Source: an uncultured Clostridia bacterium (GTDB lineage Bacteria; Bacillota; Clostridia; Christensenellales; Aristaeellaceae). Taken from it: a DNA stretch of 47,276 nucleotides. The position numbers were made by a program, and so were the translations under genes. The notes under the pieces are model-generated. The model saw only the letters and a list, made by a program, of their open reading frames with translations, was not told where the DNA came from and made no database searches. Shown here piece by piece: positions 8,048 through 14,866 of the stretch. Positions within the stretch are counted from its first letter, which is position 1. Each line of letters begins with the position of its first letter. The DNA is taken from contig CAMKJS010000018.1 of the NCBI GenBank assembly GCA_946413245.1, positions 1 through 47,276 on the forward strand, given 5' to 3'.

Positions 8048-9667
8048 TTATTTTGCAGCTACGTAGCGATCGTATACCGTCTGATAAATATCCAGCAGTT
8101 CGCTCATGCCGCAGCGATTCAGGAAGGACTTGTAGCTTTCCCATTCCTCATCGGAGGGACCGCCCTCCTTGAGCCACTTGGCTTCATTTTCAGCTACAGC
8201 ACGCTCGAAGTCGGCACGGTAGAAGTCGATGTCGTCCAGCTCTGTTTCGGTGAAAACGCAGTCCTGGGGATAGAAGGAGAAGTCTTTCACGAACTGGAAG
8301 AAGTAGTCATAGGTGTCAGCCAGACGTTCCATGGCACGGTCTTCCATGTAGAAGTATTCATTGTAATACTGGGACAGAATCAGCTTCGGGCCGGCCACTT
8401 CGTTGGCAGCCTTGAGCTCGCCGGAGGACTTGCCGTACTTGGCCTGCGCTTCTTCGTTGGAGATGGACAGCCACATGCCCTTTTCGTCCTGCTCGGTGAA
8501 GAATACGCCGATGGGGCCGTACTGGAGCTGCATCACGATATCGCCCTGATACCAGAGGTCATAGAAGGAAAGCAGCTTGGCGGGATCCTTGCACTCTTTG
8601 GTGACGGAGAGCTGGCCGGCATTGGTGGCGCCGCCGGTGCGCAGGGTGACGTTGCTGGTGCCGTCGGGGCCGGTCAGGATCGGCAGGTACACATAGTCGT
8701 CTTTGTGGGGGCCGGTGATTTCGGGAATTTCCCACCAGGTGGTCACACCCACGCGGCCGCCGGTGACCTTGGCGATCAGCTGGTTGGTATCCTGGGAGAA
8801 CATTTCCAGGTCCATCAGGCCGTCGGCATACCAGTCGTGGAAGTAGGTAATCGCCGCGCGGTAGTTGTCGTCGTCGCAGACGAAATTCACGACGCCGTCC
8901 GCGTTCACGTTCAGGTCCATGCAAACGTCGTTGGGCCAGTTGGTAAAGCCGAAACCGGCATAGAACACGTTCTGCCCCCAGCACCACTGGTCGAAACCGG
9001 TGCTCATGGGAATAGTGGAACCGGCTTCATTGCCGTAGATCTTGGCGGACATATCGTTTTCCTTGAAGGCTACCAGGGCGGTGTGCAGCTCCTCCAGCGT
9101 GGTGGGAACAGCAAGGCCCAGGTCGTCCAGCCAGGCTTTGTTGATCATGGCGAACTGGGGTACGGAGAAGATGGAGAAATCCTTTTCCCGGCCGATACCG
9201 GCGGTGCCCATCTGCTCACCCGCGGGCAGGCCGTAGATCTTGCCGTCGCTCATGGTAATGGCGGCCTTGATTTCCGGATGCGCTTCCAGGATCGCGGAGA
9301 GATGCGGCATCACTTCGGGGGTGATGTAGGGGGTCAGATCGATGAAGGTTCCGGCAGCGCCGTACCGCATCAGGTCGAAATTGCTGAAGCCGACAGCCTG
9401 GAAGGCGTCGATGGGGTTCTTGCTGGCCGCATTGCCGCTGATGCGGGTGCCGACCACTTCACCCAGGGAGTCAGACCAGGTATCCCAGATGATTTTGATG
9501 CCGGCCTGCGCCTGCAGCTCGTTGAGGACGGGGTTGTTGTCGTAGCCGCCTGAAAGGGCGGAGATGCCGCTGAGGACGTTGAATTCTGTTTGCCCTTCCG
9601 CGGAAGCGAAAGAGACCATGCCCAGGAGCATCATGACAGCCAGGATAAGAGACGTGAGCTTCTTCAT
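8048..9667 (-). CDS. ABC transporter sugar-binding protein (LplA type)
   Basis: This 539-residue extracellular solute-binding protein is of the large type that pairs with LplB/LplC permeases and captures oligosaccharides. The N-terminus is a Sec signal (M-K-K-L-T-S-L-I-L-A, hydrophobic core, end S-F-A-S-A-E-G). There is no cysteine at the cleavage region, so it lacks the usual lipobox. Mature sequence features include N-E-L-Q-A-Q-A-G-I-K-I-I-W-D near 49-62 and an aromatic-rich ligand region with F-D-Q-W-C-W-G-Q-N. The ATG follows AAGGAGG. It sits directly after the two permease genes in the leftward operon, and its position upstream of two GH32 genes suggests fructo-oligosaccharides as ligand (inference). 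How it stays at the cell surface without a lipid anchor is open. Confidence 0.92.
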   Translation of the reverse strand: MKKLTSLILAVMMLLGMVSFASAEGQTEFNVLSGISALSGGYDNNPVLNELQAQAGIKIIWDTWSDSLGEVVGTRISGNAASKNPIDAFQAVGFSNFDLMRYGAAGTFIDLTPYITPEVMPHLSAILEAHPEIKAAITMSDGKIYGLPAGEQMGTAGIGREKDFSIFSVPQFAMINKAWLDDLGLAVPTTLEELHTALVAFKENDMSAKIYGNEAGSTIPMSTGFDQWCWGQNVFYAGFGFTNWPNDVCMDLNVNADGVVNFVCDDDNYRAAITYFHDWYADGLMDLEMFSQDTNQLIAKVTGGRVGVTTWWEIPEITGPHKDDYVYLPILTGPDGTSNVTLRTGGATNAGQLSVTKECKDPAKLLSFYDLWYQGDIVMQLQYGPIGVFFTEQDEKGMWLSISNEEAQAKYGKSSGELKAANEVAGPKLILSQYYNEYFYMEDRAMERLADTYDYFFQFVKDFSFYPQDCVFTETELDDIDFYRADFERAVAENEAKWLKEGGPSDEEWESYKSFLNRCGMSELLDIYQTVYDRYVAAK

Positions 9668-9718
9668 GGGAATCCTCCTTTTCTATGTTCGTTCAGGCAT
9701 CTTTACGATGCGGGAAAC

Positions 9719-10630
9719 CTAACCTTTAACAGCGCCGGCCATGAGGCCCTTCTCGAAGTACTTCTGGACGAAGGGGTAGGCGATCAGCATGGGAGCGGCA
9801 GCCACGATGATGGAGGAGAACTTGATCATTTCCGTCATCTTGTTCAGCTCTGCGTATCCGCCGGAAATCATACTGGCCTGATTGGCGGAGGCGGAGGACT
9901 TGATCAGGATGTTCCGCAGCACCAGGGGCAGCGGAGCCTGCTCGTTGGTCATGTAGATCAGGGCGGTGAACCAGTCGTTCCAGTAAGCCACCATGGAGAA
10001 TATGACCATGACGGAGAGGATCGGCAGGGACAGCGGGATAATCATCGAGAAGAAAATCCGGAAATGATTGGCGCCGTCGATACTGGCAGCTTCCTTCAGC
10101 GAACCGGGGATGCTGTTCTCAAAGTAGTTGCGGGCGATGATTGCGTTGCTGACCGCCACGCCGCCCGGCAGAAACATCGCCCAGATCGTCTGCATGATCC
10201 CGGTTTTCTGCACGATCAGATAGGTGGGGATCAGGCCGCCGCCGAAGTACATGGTGATAATGAAGAAAATACTGATGATCTTCTTTCCGGGGAGATCCAC
10301 AACCGACAGCGGGTATGCCACCAGGTAGATCATGGCTACCGAGAAGAAGGTGCCGACTACCGTATAAAGGATGCTGTTTCCGTAGCCCCTGACGATGTTT
10401 GGCTCGGCAAAGACTGCCTTATATCCTTCCAGCGTCGCCTGGCTGGGAAGGAGAAAGGTCTTGCCGGCGTAAACGTCATAAGGATCCGAGAAGGAAGCGA
10501 CGAGAACGTAGTACAGCGGATAGGCCACAATCAGCAGAATGATGACGGAGAACACAATCAGGATAATATCGCTCGTTTTGTCGCTCAGCCCGCCCAGTTG
10601 GCCCTGCTTTCTTCTGGAAAAAACGCCCAT
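9719..10630 (-). CDS. Carbohydrate ABC transporter permease, LplC-like
   Basis: A 303-residue inner-membrane permease with six predicted segments, starting after a short charged N-terminus. The cytoplasmic EAA loop that docks the ATPase is clear: E-A-A-S-I-D-G-A-N with a following F-F-S-M-I-I-P-L-S-L-P, near 187-210. The C-terminus Y-F-E-K-G-L-M-A-G-A-V-K-G is typical of LplC-type (CUT1) partners. The ATG follows AAGGAGGAAG. It is 17 bp downstream of the partner permease gene, so the two are surely co-transcribed. It would form the channel for the sugar bound by the protein encoded at 8048-9667. Confidence 0.95.
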   Translation of the reverse strand: MGVFSRRKQGQLGGLSDKTSDIILIVFSVIILLIVAYPLYYVLVASFSDPYDVYAGKTFLLPSQATLEGYKAVFAEPNIVRGYGNSILYTVVGTFFSVAMIYLVAYPLSVVDLPGKKIISIFFIITMYFGGGLIPTYLIVQKTGIMQTIWAMFLPGGVAVSNAIIARNYFENSIPGSLKEAASIDGANHFRIFFSMIIPLSLPILSVMVIFSMVAYWNDWFTALIYMTNEQAPLPLVLRNILIKSSASANQASMISGGYAELNKMTEMIKFSSIIVAAAPMLIAYPFVQKYFEKGLMAGAVKG

Positions 10631-10647
10631 CTTTTCTTCCTCCTTCC

Positions 10648-11577
10648 TTACACGAAGCTGACTTCGCCGTATTTTTTCGCGATGCGGTTTACAATCAGCA
10701 GCAGTACGATGTTGATAGCCGTATTGAACAGCCCCACAGCGGTACCGAGTTCATACTTGGCGCTGACGATACCCTGCTCGTACACATAGATGGCGATGAT
10801 ATCGCTTGTTGCACGGTTCAGGTCGGTCTGCAGGAGGTATGCCTTTTCAAAGCCGACGCTCATGAGGCCGGACGCGCTCATGATAAGCTGCAGGATAATC
10901 ATCGGAAGCAGGCAGGGGATGTCGATGTGCAGAATCCGCTGAAAGACGCTGGCGCCGTCTACGGTTGCTGCTTCGTACAGGGCCGGATCGATGCTGGACA
11001 GGGTGGCCAGGTAGATAATGGTGCCCCAGCCTGCTTCCTGCCAGATGCCACTGGCTACGTAGATCGTACGGAAGGCGCCGGCTTCGGTCAGGAAGTCGAT
11101 GTTCGTTCCGGCGATCAGGTTGATCAGGCCGCCGGACGGGGAAAGAAAGATCCGCAGCATACCGCAGATGACCATCGTGGAGATGAAGTGCGGCGCGTAG
11201 ATTACGGTCTGGACAGTCCTCTTCAGCCGCTTGAACCTCAGCTGGTTCAGAACCAGGCTCAGGATGATCGGGACAGGGAATCCCCACAGCAGGCTGAACA
11301 GGCTCAGCTTGACGGTGTTCCAGAGCATCCGGTCAAAGGTAGGGGCGCGGAAGAAGCGCTCGAACCACTTCCAGCCGACCCAGGGGCTTCCTGTAATCCC
11401 GAGGCCCGGATTGTAATTGCGGAAGGCAATCTGGATACCGTACATGGGCCCGTACTTGTATATGATTGTGAGGACCACGGGGATCAGAAGCAGCACGTAC
11501 AGCTGCCAGCTGTCGGCCATCCGCCTGCCCAGGCTTTTACGGTGCACTTTCCGCTTCGGGGCGGCAATCGTTGTCAT
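10648..11577 (-). CDS. Carbohydrate ABC transporter permease, LplB-like
   Basis: A 309-residue permease, first gene of the leftward fructan operon. It has six membrane segments, the typical LplB stretch Y-K-Y-G-P-M-Y-G-I-Q-I-A-F-R-N-Y near the N-terminus, and the EAA loop E-A-A-T-V-D-G-A-S with H-I-D-I-P-C-L-L-P. Two ATGs lie close together; the second (11577) is preferred because AGGAGG is 7 nt upstream, whereas the first at 11583 is only 1 nt from it. A LacI-type operator palindrome lies about 40 bp upstream. No ATP-binding subunit is encoded in the operon, so a shared MsiK/UgpC-type ATPase elsewhere is assumed. Confidence 0.95.
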   Translation of the reverse strand: MTTIAAPKRKVHRKSLGRRMADSWQLYVLLLIPVVLTIIYKYGPMYGIQIAFRNYNPGLGITGSPWVGWKWFERFFRAPTFDRMLWNTVKLSLFSLLWGFPVPIILSLVLNQLRFKRLKRTVQTVIYAPHFISTMVICGMLRIFLSPSGGLINLIAGTNIDFLTEAGAFRTIYVASGIWQEAGWGTIIYLATLSSIDPALYEAATVDGASVFQRILHIDIPCLLPMIILQLIMSASGLMSVGFEKAYLLQTDLNRATSDIIAIYVYEQGIVSAKYELGTAVGLFNTAINIVLLLIVNRIAKKYGEVSFV

Positions 11578-11618
11578 AAGCATTCCTCCTGTCGATAGGG
11601 CGGTCAGTAAAGGAATCG

Positions 11619-11632
11619 ATGAAACGTTTCAT
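11619..11632. promoter_or_regulatory. LacI-family operator palindrome
   Basis: ATGAAACGTTTCAT is a perfect 14-bp palindrome with the central CG typical of LacI/GalR operators. It lies downstream of the -10 region of the leftward operon, well placed to block transcription. A half-site CGTTTCAT recurs at 11659-11666, inside the spacer of the same promoter. Confidence 0.82.
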
Positions 11633-11645
11633 GAATTTCATGCTT

Positions 11646-11674
11646 AGATTATCATGATCGTTTCATCTTGTCAA
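11646..11674 (-). promoter_or_regulatory. Promoter of the fructan ABC/GH32 operon
   Basis: On the minus strand TTGACA (11674-11669) is a perfect -35 box. The -10 is either TAATCT (11651-11646, 17-bp spacer) or GATAAT (11653-11648, 15-bp spacer). The spacer contains a GATGAAACGATCAT operator-like sequence, and the full operator lies just downstream, so the LacI-type protein should repress it. Confidence 0.72.
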
Positions 11675-11754
11675 CCCTGTATAATCGTTTTTTTGAAATT
11701 TTTTCTATTTCGTTTTTGATTATTATCATATACAGATTTTAAATACTTCCCGGC

Positions 11755-11783
11755 TTGACATTGATTCATGAAACAATTATGAT
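11755..11783 (+). promoter_or_regulatory. Promoter of the lacI-type regulator gene
   Basis: TTGACA (11755-11760), a 17-bp spacer and TATGAT (11778-11783) make an almost perfect SigA promoter, about 50 bp upstream of the regulator's TTG start. The spacer contains TTCATGAAAC, resembling the operator half-site, which suggests autoregulation. Confidence 0.85.
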
Positions 11784-11794
11784 GTATTCATGAA
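11765..11794. repeat. Paired TTCATGAA palindromes over the regulator promoter
   Basis: TTCATGAA occurs at 11765-11772 and again at 11787-11794, 22 bp apart centre to centre, on either side of the -10 box. The distance is two helical turns, so both would face the same side of the DNA. They share the TGAA half of the operator at 11619-11632. Confidence 0.6.
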
Positions 11795-11835
11795 CAGATT
11801 GATGCTCATAAAACTGCTTTCCGAGGAGGATTATC

Positions 11836-12825
11836 TTGGCAAAAGAACGCAGCGGACCTACGATGGCAGATGTGGCAAGGGAGGCCGGCGTTGCTCTGGG
11901 AACTGTATCCCGCGTCGTCAACGGCGAACAGGTAGGGGAAGAATTCAGAGAGAAAGTAAACGCCGCTATTCAGCAGCTGGGCTATCAGTATAATACCAGC
12001 GGACGCGCACTGCGCACAGACCGTACCAATACGATTGCTTTGATCATCCCGAATACGATCAATCCCTACTTTGCCCTTTTGGTAAACCATATCAATATTG
12101 CCCTTGAAAAACGAAATTACAGGATGATGCTTTGCTTCAGTGAATATGACCGGGACCGGGAAGCGGAGTTTATCCGCATGGCCCGGCAGAACCGGGTGGA
12201 TGGGATTATAGCGCTGAGCTACAATCCGCGCCTTGAAATTCCGGAAGGGATTCCTTTCGTCACCATCGACCGTTTCTTCTCCTCTTCCGTGCCGTGCGTA
12301 GCCGCAGACAACTTCGGGGGCGGGCGCCTGGCTGCCGTGAAACTGAAGGAACTGGGCTGCACCCGGGTTGCGTTTATGCGCATCGGTTCCACGATAACCA
12401 ATGAACCAAGTAAAAGGAGAGACGGCTTTATCAGCGCCTGTGTGGAGCTGAATCTTCCTTTCGATCAGATTGCGCTGGAGGACGGGCAGCCGTATGAAGA
12501 GTTCGTAAAATTTCTGATCCGGAATACGGCGAAAGGGAAACTGGCGTTTGACGGTTTGTTTGTCGGCACTGACTCCCTGGCCTGGCAGATTATTCAGACG
12601 CTGAAACAAATGGGCATCCGTGTGCCGGAGGACGTGCAGGTCATTGGTTTTGACGGGATCCGGATGTTCGGGGATCAGGAACCTGTGCTTTCAACGATCG
12701 TCCAGCCGGCACAGGAGATCGCGGAGACCTGCGTCAGCATGGTGCTGTCCGGCCACATGTCCAACGTTCCCTCCCTGGTTTGCCTGCCGGTTGCCTATGC
12801 CGCAGGCGGCACCACGAGAGAATAA
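11836..12825 (+). CDS. LacI family transcriptional regulator
   Basis: A 329-residue regulator. The N-terminal helix-turn-helix spans residues 10-31 (M-A-D-V-A-R-E-A-G-V-A-L-G-T-V-S-R-V-V-N-G), followed by a hinge ending A-L-R-T and a periplasmic-binding-protein-like sugar sensor from about residue 65 (I-A-L-I-I-P-N-T-I-N-P-Y-F). The start is TTG, supported by AGGAGG 6 nt upstream. The gene is divergent from the fructan operon and upstream of a fructokinase gene, so it most likely represses both until fructose, a fructo-oligosaccharide or a phosphorylated derivative binds. The local palindromes fit its class. The exact inducer is unknown. Confidence 0.93.
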   Translation: MAKERSGPTMADVAREAGVALGTVSRVVNGEQVGEEFREKVNAAIQQLGYQYNTSGRALRTDRTNTIALIIPNTINPYFALLVNHINIALEKRNYRMMLCFSEYDRDREAEFIRMARQNRVDGIIALSYNPRLEIPEGIPFVTIDRFFSSSVPCVAADNFGGGRLAAVKLKELGCTRVAFMRIGSTITNEPSKRRDGFISACVELNLPFDQIALEDGQPYEEFVKFLIRNTAKGKLAFDGLFVGTDSLAWQIIQTLKQMGIRVPEDVQVIGFDGIRMFGDQEPVLSTIVQPAQEIAETCVSMVLSGHMSNVPSLVCLPVAYAAGGTTRE

Positions 12826-12831
12826 AAAAAC

Positions 12832-12848
12832 CTGAAGCGGAGCTTCAG
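12832..12848. promoter_or_regulatory. Hairpin just before the fructokinase ribosome binding site
   Basis: CTGAAGC (12832-12838) and GCTTCAG (12842-12848) form a 7-bp stem with a GGA loop. On the plus strand it abuts the AAGGAGG of the kinase gene and has no T-run after it. On the minus strand it is followed by seven T residues, so it could terminate antisense transcription. It may also limit read-through from the regulator gene or adjust kinase translation. Confidence 0.5.
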
Positions 12849-12862
12849 AAGGAGGTAAACAT

Positions 12863-13813
12863 ATGTACGACGTCGTTGCCCTGGGAGAACTGCTGATTGA
12901 TTTTGCGCCGAAGTCCGTCAACGAAGCGGGGTATCCGACCCTGGCGGCCAATCCGGGCGGTGCGCCGGGCAATTTTCTGGCTGCACTGACCAAGTACGGC
13001 TGCAGTACGGCTATGATCGGCAAGGTCGGCGACGATATGTTCGGCCGCCTGCTGCTTCGTACGCTGCGGGATGCAGGCATTGAAACCAAAGGTATTCTGC
13101 TGGATCCTGACTGGTTTACCACGCTGGCCTTCGTTTCCCTGGACGCGGAAGGCAACCGGGATTTCAGCTTTGCCCGCAAGCCTGGGGCGGACACCTGCCT
13201 GCGGCCGGAGGAGATCGATCCGTCTCTTTTGGCTGGCGCAAGGGTCTTCCATTTCGGTACGCTGTCCCTGACGGACGAGCCTGCCGCTTCCGCCACCCGG
13301 AAAGCCATTGACATTGCGAAGGGCAGAGGAATACTGATCAGCCTGGATCCCAACCTGCGCAAACCCCTGTGGAAGCGGGAGGAGGACGCGAAGGCTGCCA
13401 TCGAGTGGAGCCTGAAACAGGCGGATATCGTCAAAATCAGCGACGAGGAGATTGAATGGCTGTGGGGGATTTCTCCGGAGGAAGGCGCGCAAAGGCTGCT
13501 GCAGGAATATGGGGTTTCCCTGGTGTACGCTACCCTGGGCCCTAAAGGCTGCTATGCTGCCACCCGCTCCTGCCGTACGAAAGTGCAGAGCCCCTCCGGG
13601 ATTCAGGTGGTGGATACTACCGGAGCCGGCGATATCTTCGGCGGCAGCGCCATGAGCCGTTTCCTGCAGTACAAAAAAGCCCCTTCCGAACTGGCGGAGG
13701 AGGAATTGGCGGGAATTGTCCGTTTCGCCTGCACTGCCGCCAGCCTTTCCACCCAGAAGCATGGAGGCATCACAAGCGTTCCGGAGCTTTCCGAGGTGGA
13801 GAAATACCTGTAA
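12863..13813 (+). CDS. PfkB family fructokinase
   Basis: A 316-residue ribokinase/PfkB-family sugar kinase. The N-terminal signature is G-G-A-P-G-N-F-L-A-A-L with G-K-V-G-D-D-M-F-G (about 32-60). The C-terminal signature V-V-D-T-T-G-A-G-D-I-F-G-G (about 248-260) holds the catalytic aspartate and anion hole. These features match ScrK-like fructokinases that make fructose-6-phosphate from free fructose and ATP. The ATG follows AAGGAGG. It lies 37 bp after the LacI-family gene and probably shares its promoter. In this locus it would act on the fructose released by the GH32 enzymes. The specific sugar is inferred from context. Confidence 0.92.
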   Translation: MYDVVALGELLIDFAPKSVNEAGYPTLAANPGGAPGNFLAALTKYGCSTAMIGKVGDDMFGRLLLRTLRDAGIETKGILLDPDWFTTLAFVSLDAEGNRDFSFARKPGADTCLRPEEIDPSLLAGARVFHFGTLSLTDEPAASATRKAIDIAKGRGILISLDPNLRKPLWKREEDAKAAIEWSLKQADIVKISDEEIEWLWGISPEEGAQRLLQEYGVSLVYATLGPKGCYAATRSCRTKVQSPSGIQVVDTTGAGDIFGGSAMSRFLQYKKAPSELAEEELAGIVRFACTAASLSTQKHGGITSVPELSEVEKYL

Positions 13814-13840
13814 TTGAAAAACAAAAGCAGCCGCGGGCAC

Positions 13841-13869
13841 AATGTCATTAAGTTTACCAGTAATGACAT
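13841..13869. repeat. Inverted repeat AATGTCATTA / TAATGACAT
   Basis: ATGTCATTA (13842-13850) and TAATGACAT (13861-13869) form a perfect 9-bp stem with a 10-nt loop, 28 bp after the fructokinase stop. TAATGACAT recurs at 14816-14824 beside a second CCGCGG sequence, so the copies at 13861 and 14816 bracket the low-GC segment as direct repeats. Confidence 0.8.
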
Positions 13870-13880
13870 CCCCTCGCATC

Positions 13881-13920
13881 AATCTGGCTCCATCTTGAAA
13901 AAGGTGGAGTCAGATTTATT
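13881..13920 (+). terminator. Terminator-like hairpin downstream of fructokinase
   Basis: AATCTGGCTCCA (13881-13892) pairs with TGGAGTCAGATT (13905-13916) through 12 pairs including one G-T, with a 12-nt loop and a short weak T-rich tail (TATT). It could end the regulator-kinase transcript. Confidence 0.5.
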
Positions 13921-14168
13921 TATCCGTTTCTGTAACAGTTTTATAAGTACCAACCTGCCCACAGCAAAGCCATGGACAGCTTGCAGACCGGAATATAACG
14001 ATCCTACATCCGGTTTCTGACTGATGGATAACGCAAAACGGCATGGAAAACCATATCAGGTTTCCCACATCGTTCTATTTGCGTTAACCACAGCATGACT
14101 ACGACTACGACGACGGAGAGGCGATATTATTGCCACAAAAGGGACGGAGGAGGATGATAACCAAAACA

Positions 14169-14351
14169 TCATTTCCCTTCCGCAATCTCCTTCATCGGAG
14201 CCATATTTTCATTGACATAACGTTCGATGGCTTTCTCCACTACAGCCGTCTTGCTCAACCCGGATACTTTGCAGTATTCTTCCAGCATCCGGTAAACGTC
14301 AGTCGCGATTTTGCAGGAAAAATTCTCAGCTTCTTTTTTTGCTCTCGGCAT
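14169..14351 (-). CDS. Small ribbon-helix-helix type protein
   Basis: A 60-residue protein. It opens with a basic segment (M-P-R-A-K-K-E-A), then a short strand N-F-S-C-K-I and two helices separated by G-L-S-K-T-A-V-V-E-K-A-I-E-R-Y-V, the pattern of CopG/Arc-like ribbon-helix-helix DNA-binding proteins. The ATG at 14351 is preferred because GGAGG lies 9 nt upstream; another ATG at 14357 is only 3 nt away from it. It follows the stop of the upstream gene by about 16 bp, so the two form one unit. Proteins of this kind act as antitoxins or as repressors of mobile-element genes. A toxin is not recognised here. Confidence 0.65.
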   Translation of the reverse strand: MPRAKKEAENFSCKIATDVYRMLEEYCKVSGLSKTAVVEKAIERYVNENMAPMKEIAEGK

Positions 14352-14367
14352 TTGCATTATCCTCCAA

Positions 14368-14772
14368 TCAAACGAAGTCGCTTATTACTGAGTAAGTGTA
14401 TGGGATGAACGCATCATTCGGACCATATCTCTGTTTATAGAGATGTTCCAGTTGCTGATCGGATACTTTCTGAATAATAATGTTATGGATATGCGGGCTT
14501 CTCTGATACTTGATTACTAAATAGTCCAATGATCCGATATGCTTTTTCAAAGTATCAAGTATTTCCGCAACCCTGAACGGATATACAGGTTCTGTACCGT
14601 TTGATGTCCTCATATAGCACCCCAAAGAGGTGATATCTTCAACAAAAAACGTGATGAGCACTTCTTTATCTGGAAACCTCTGCATTATATTATTGCGGTA
14701 CAAAAAAACCCGCTCCGATTGGAAAGGGATTTCTTCTATACTGATCCTTAACTTAACGTATTTGGGAACCAT
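14368..14772 (-). CDS. Hypothetical protein paired with the RHH gene
   Basis: A 134-residue protein that I do not recognise. It is mixed alpha/beta, has no signal peptide or membrane segment and contains basic and aromatic residues throughout, for example V-I-K-Y-Q-R-S-P-H-I-H-N-I-I-I-Q-K. It is the first gene of a two-gene unit with the ribbon-helix-helix protein. The ATG at 14772 lacks a clear ribosome binding site, and the hairpin terminating the GH31 transcript lies just upstream. Its low GC matches the rest of the insert. It could be a toxin partner, a plasmid- or phage-type accessory protein, or a decayed gene. Confidence 0.5.
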   Translation of the reverse strand: MVPKYVKLRISIEEIPFQSERVFLYRNNIMQRFPDKEVLITFFVEDITSLGCYMRTSNGTEPVYPFRVAEILDTLKKHIGSLDYLVIKYQRSPHIHNIIIQKVSDQQLEHLYKQRYGPNDAFIPYTYSVISDFV

Positions 14773-14780
14773 TTTAGGGC

Positions 14781-14811
14781 AATTAAGAAAGCGGAGCGAT
14801 TAACTCCGCTT
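14781..14811 (-). terminator. Terminator of the leftward GH31 gene
   Basis: Read on the minus strand, AAGCGGAG (14811-14804) pairs with CTCCGCTT (14796-14789) across a 7-nt loop and is followed by TTCTTAATT. It lies about 55 bp after the GH31 stop. Confidence 0.75.
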
Positions 14812-14866
14812 ATCTTAATGACATTGGCCGCGGGCCTCTGTCCTGCGGCTGCATGTTTTATGCGGA

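Larger units (their letters stand above)
13861..14824. mobile_element. Putative ~1 kb low-GC insertion with two small genes
   Basis: Between the fructokinase and GH31 genes lies a segment of clearly lower GC than its neighbours, bounded by the 9-bp direct repeats TAATGACAT (13861-13869 and 14816-14824). Removing the segment with one repeat copy would join AATGTCATTA, a 10-nt loop and TAATGACATT into one hairpin flanked by CCGCGG on both sides, like a bidirectional terminator. The region holds a leftward two-gene unit (14169-14772). Bases 13814-14168 contain no gene: only the repeat, a terminator-like hairpin and AT-rich sequence. No transposase or integrase is visible, so mobility is an inference. 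Confidence 0.45.

Noticed and set aside
8042-9553. Open frame of about 503 codons antisense to the sugar-binding protein gene
   Set aside because: No ribosome site or domain; the leftward gene has a signal peptide and operon context.
14130-14408. Short rightward open frame across the RHH gene
   Set aside because: The leftward RHH gene has a ribosome site and a recognisable fold; the rightward frame has none.
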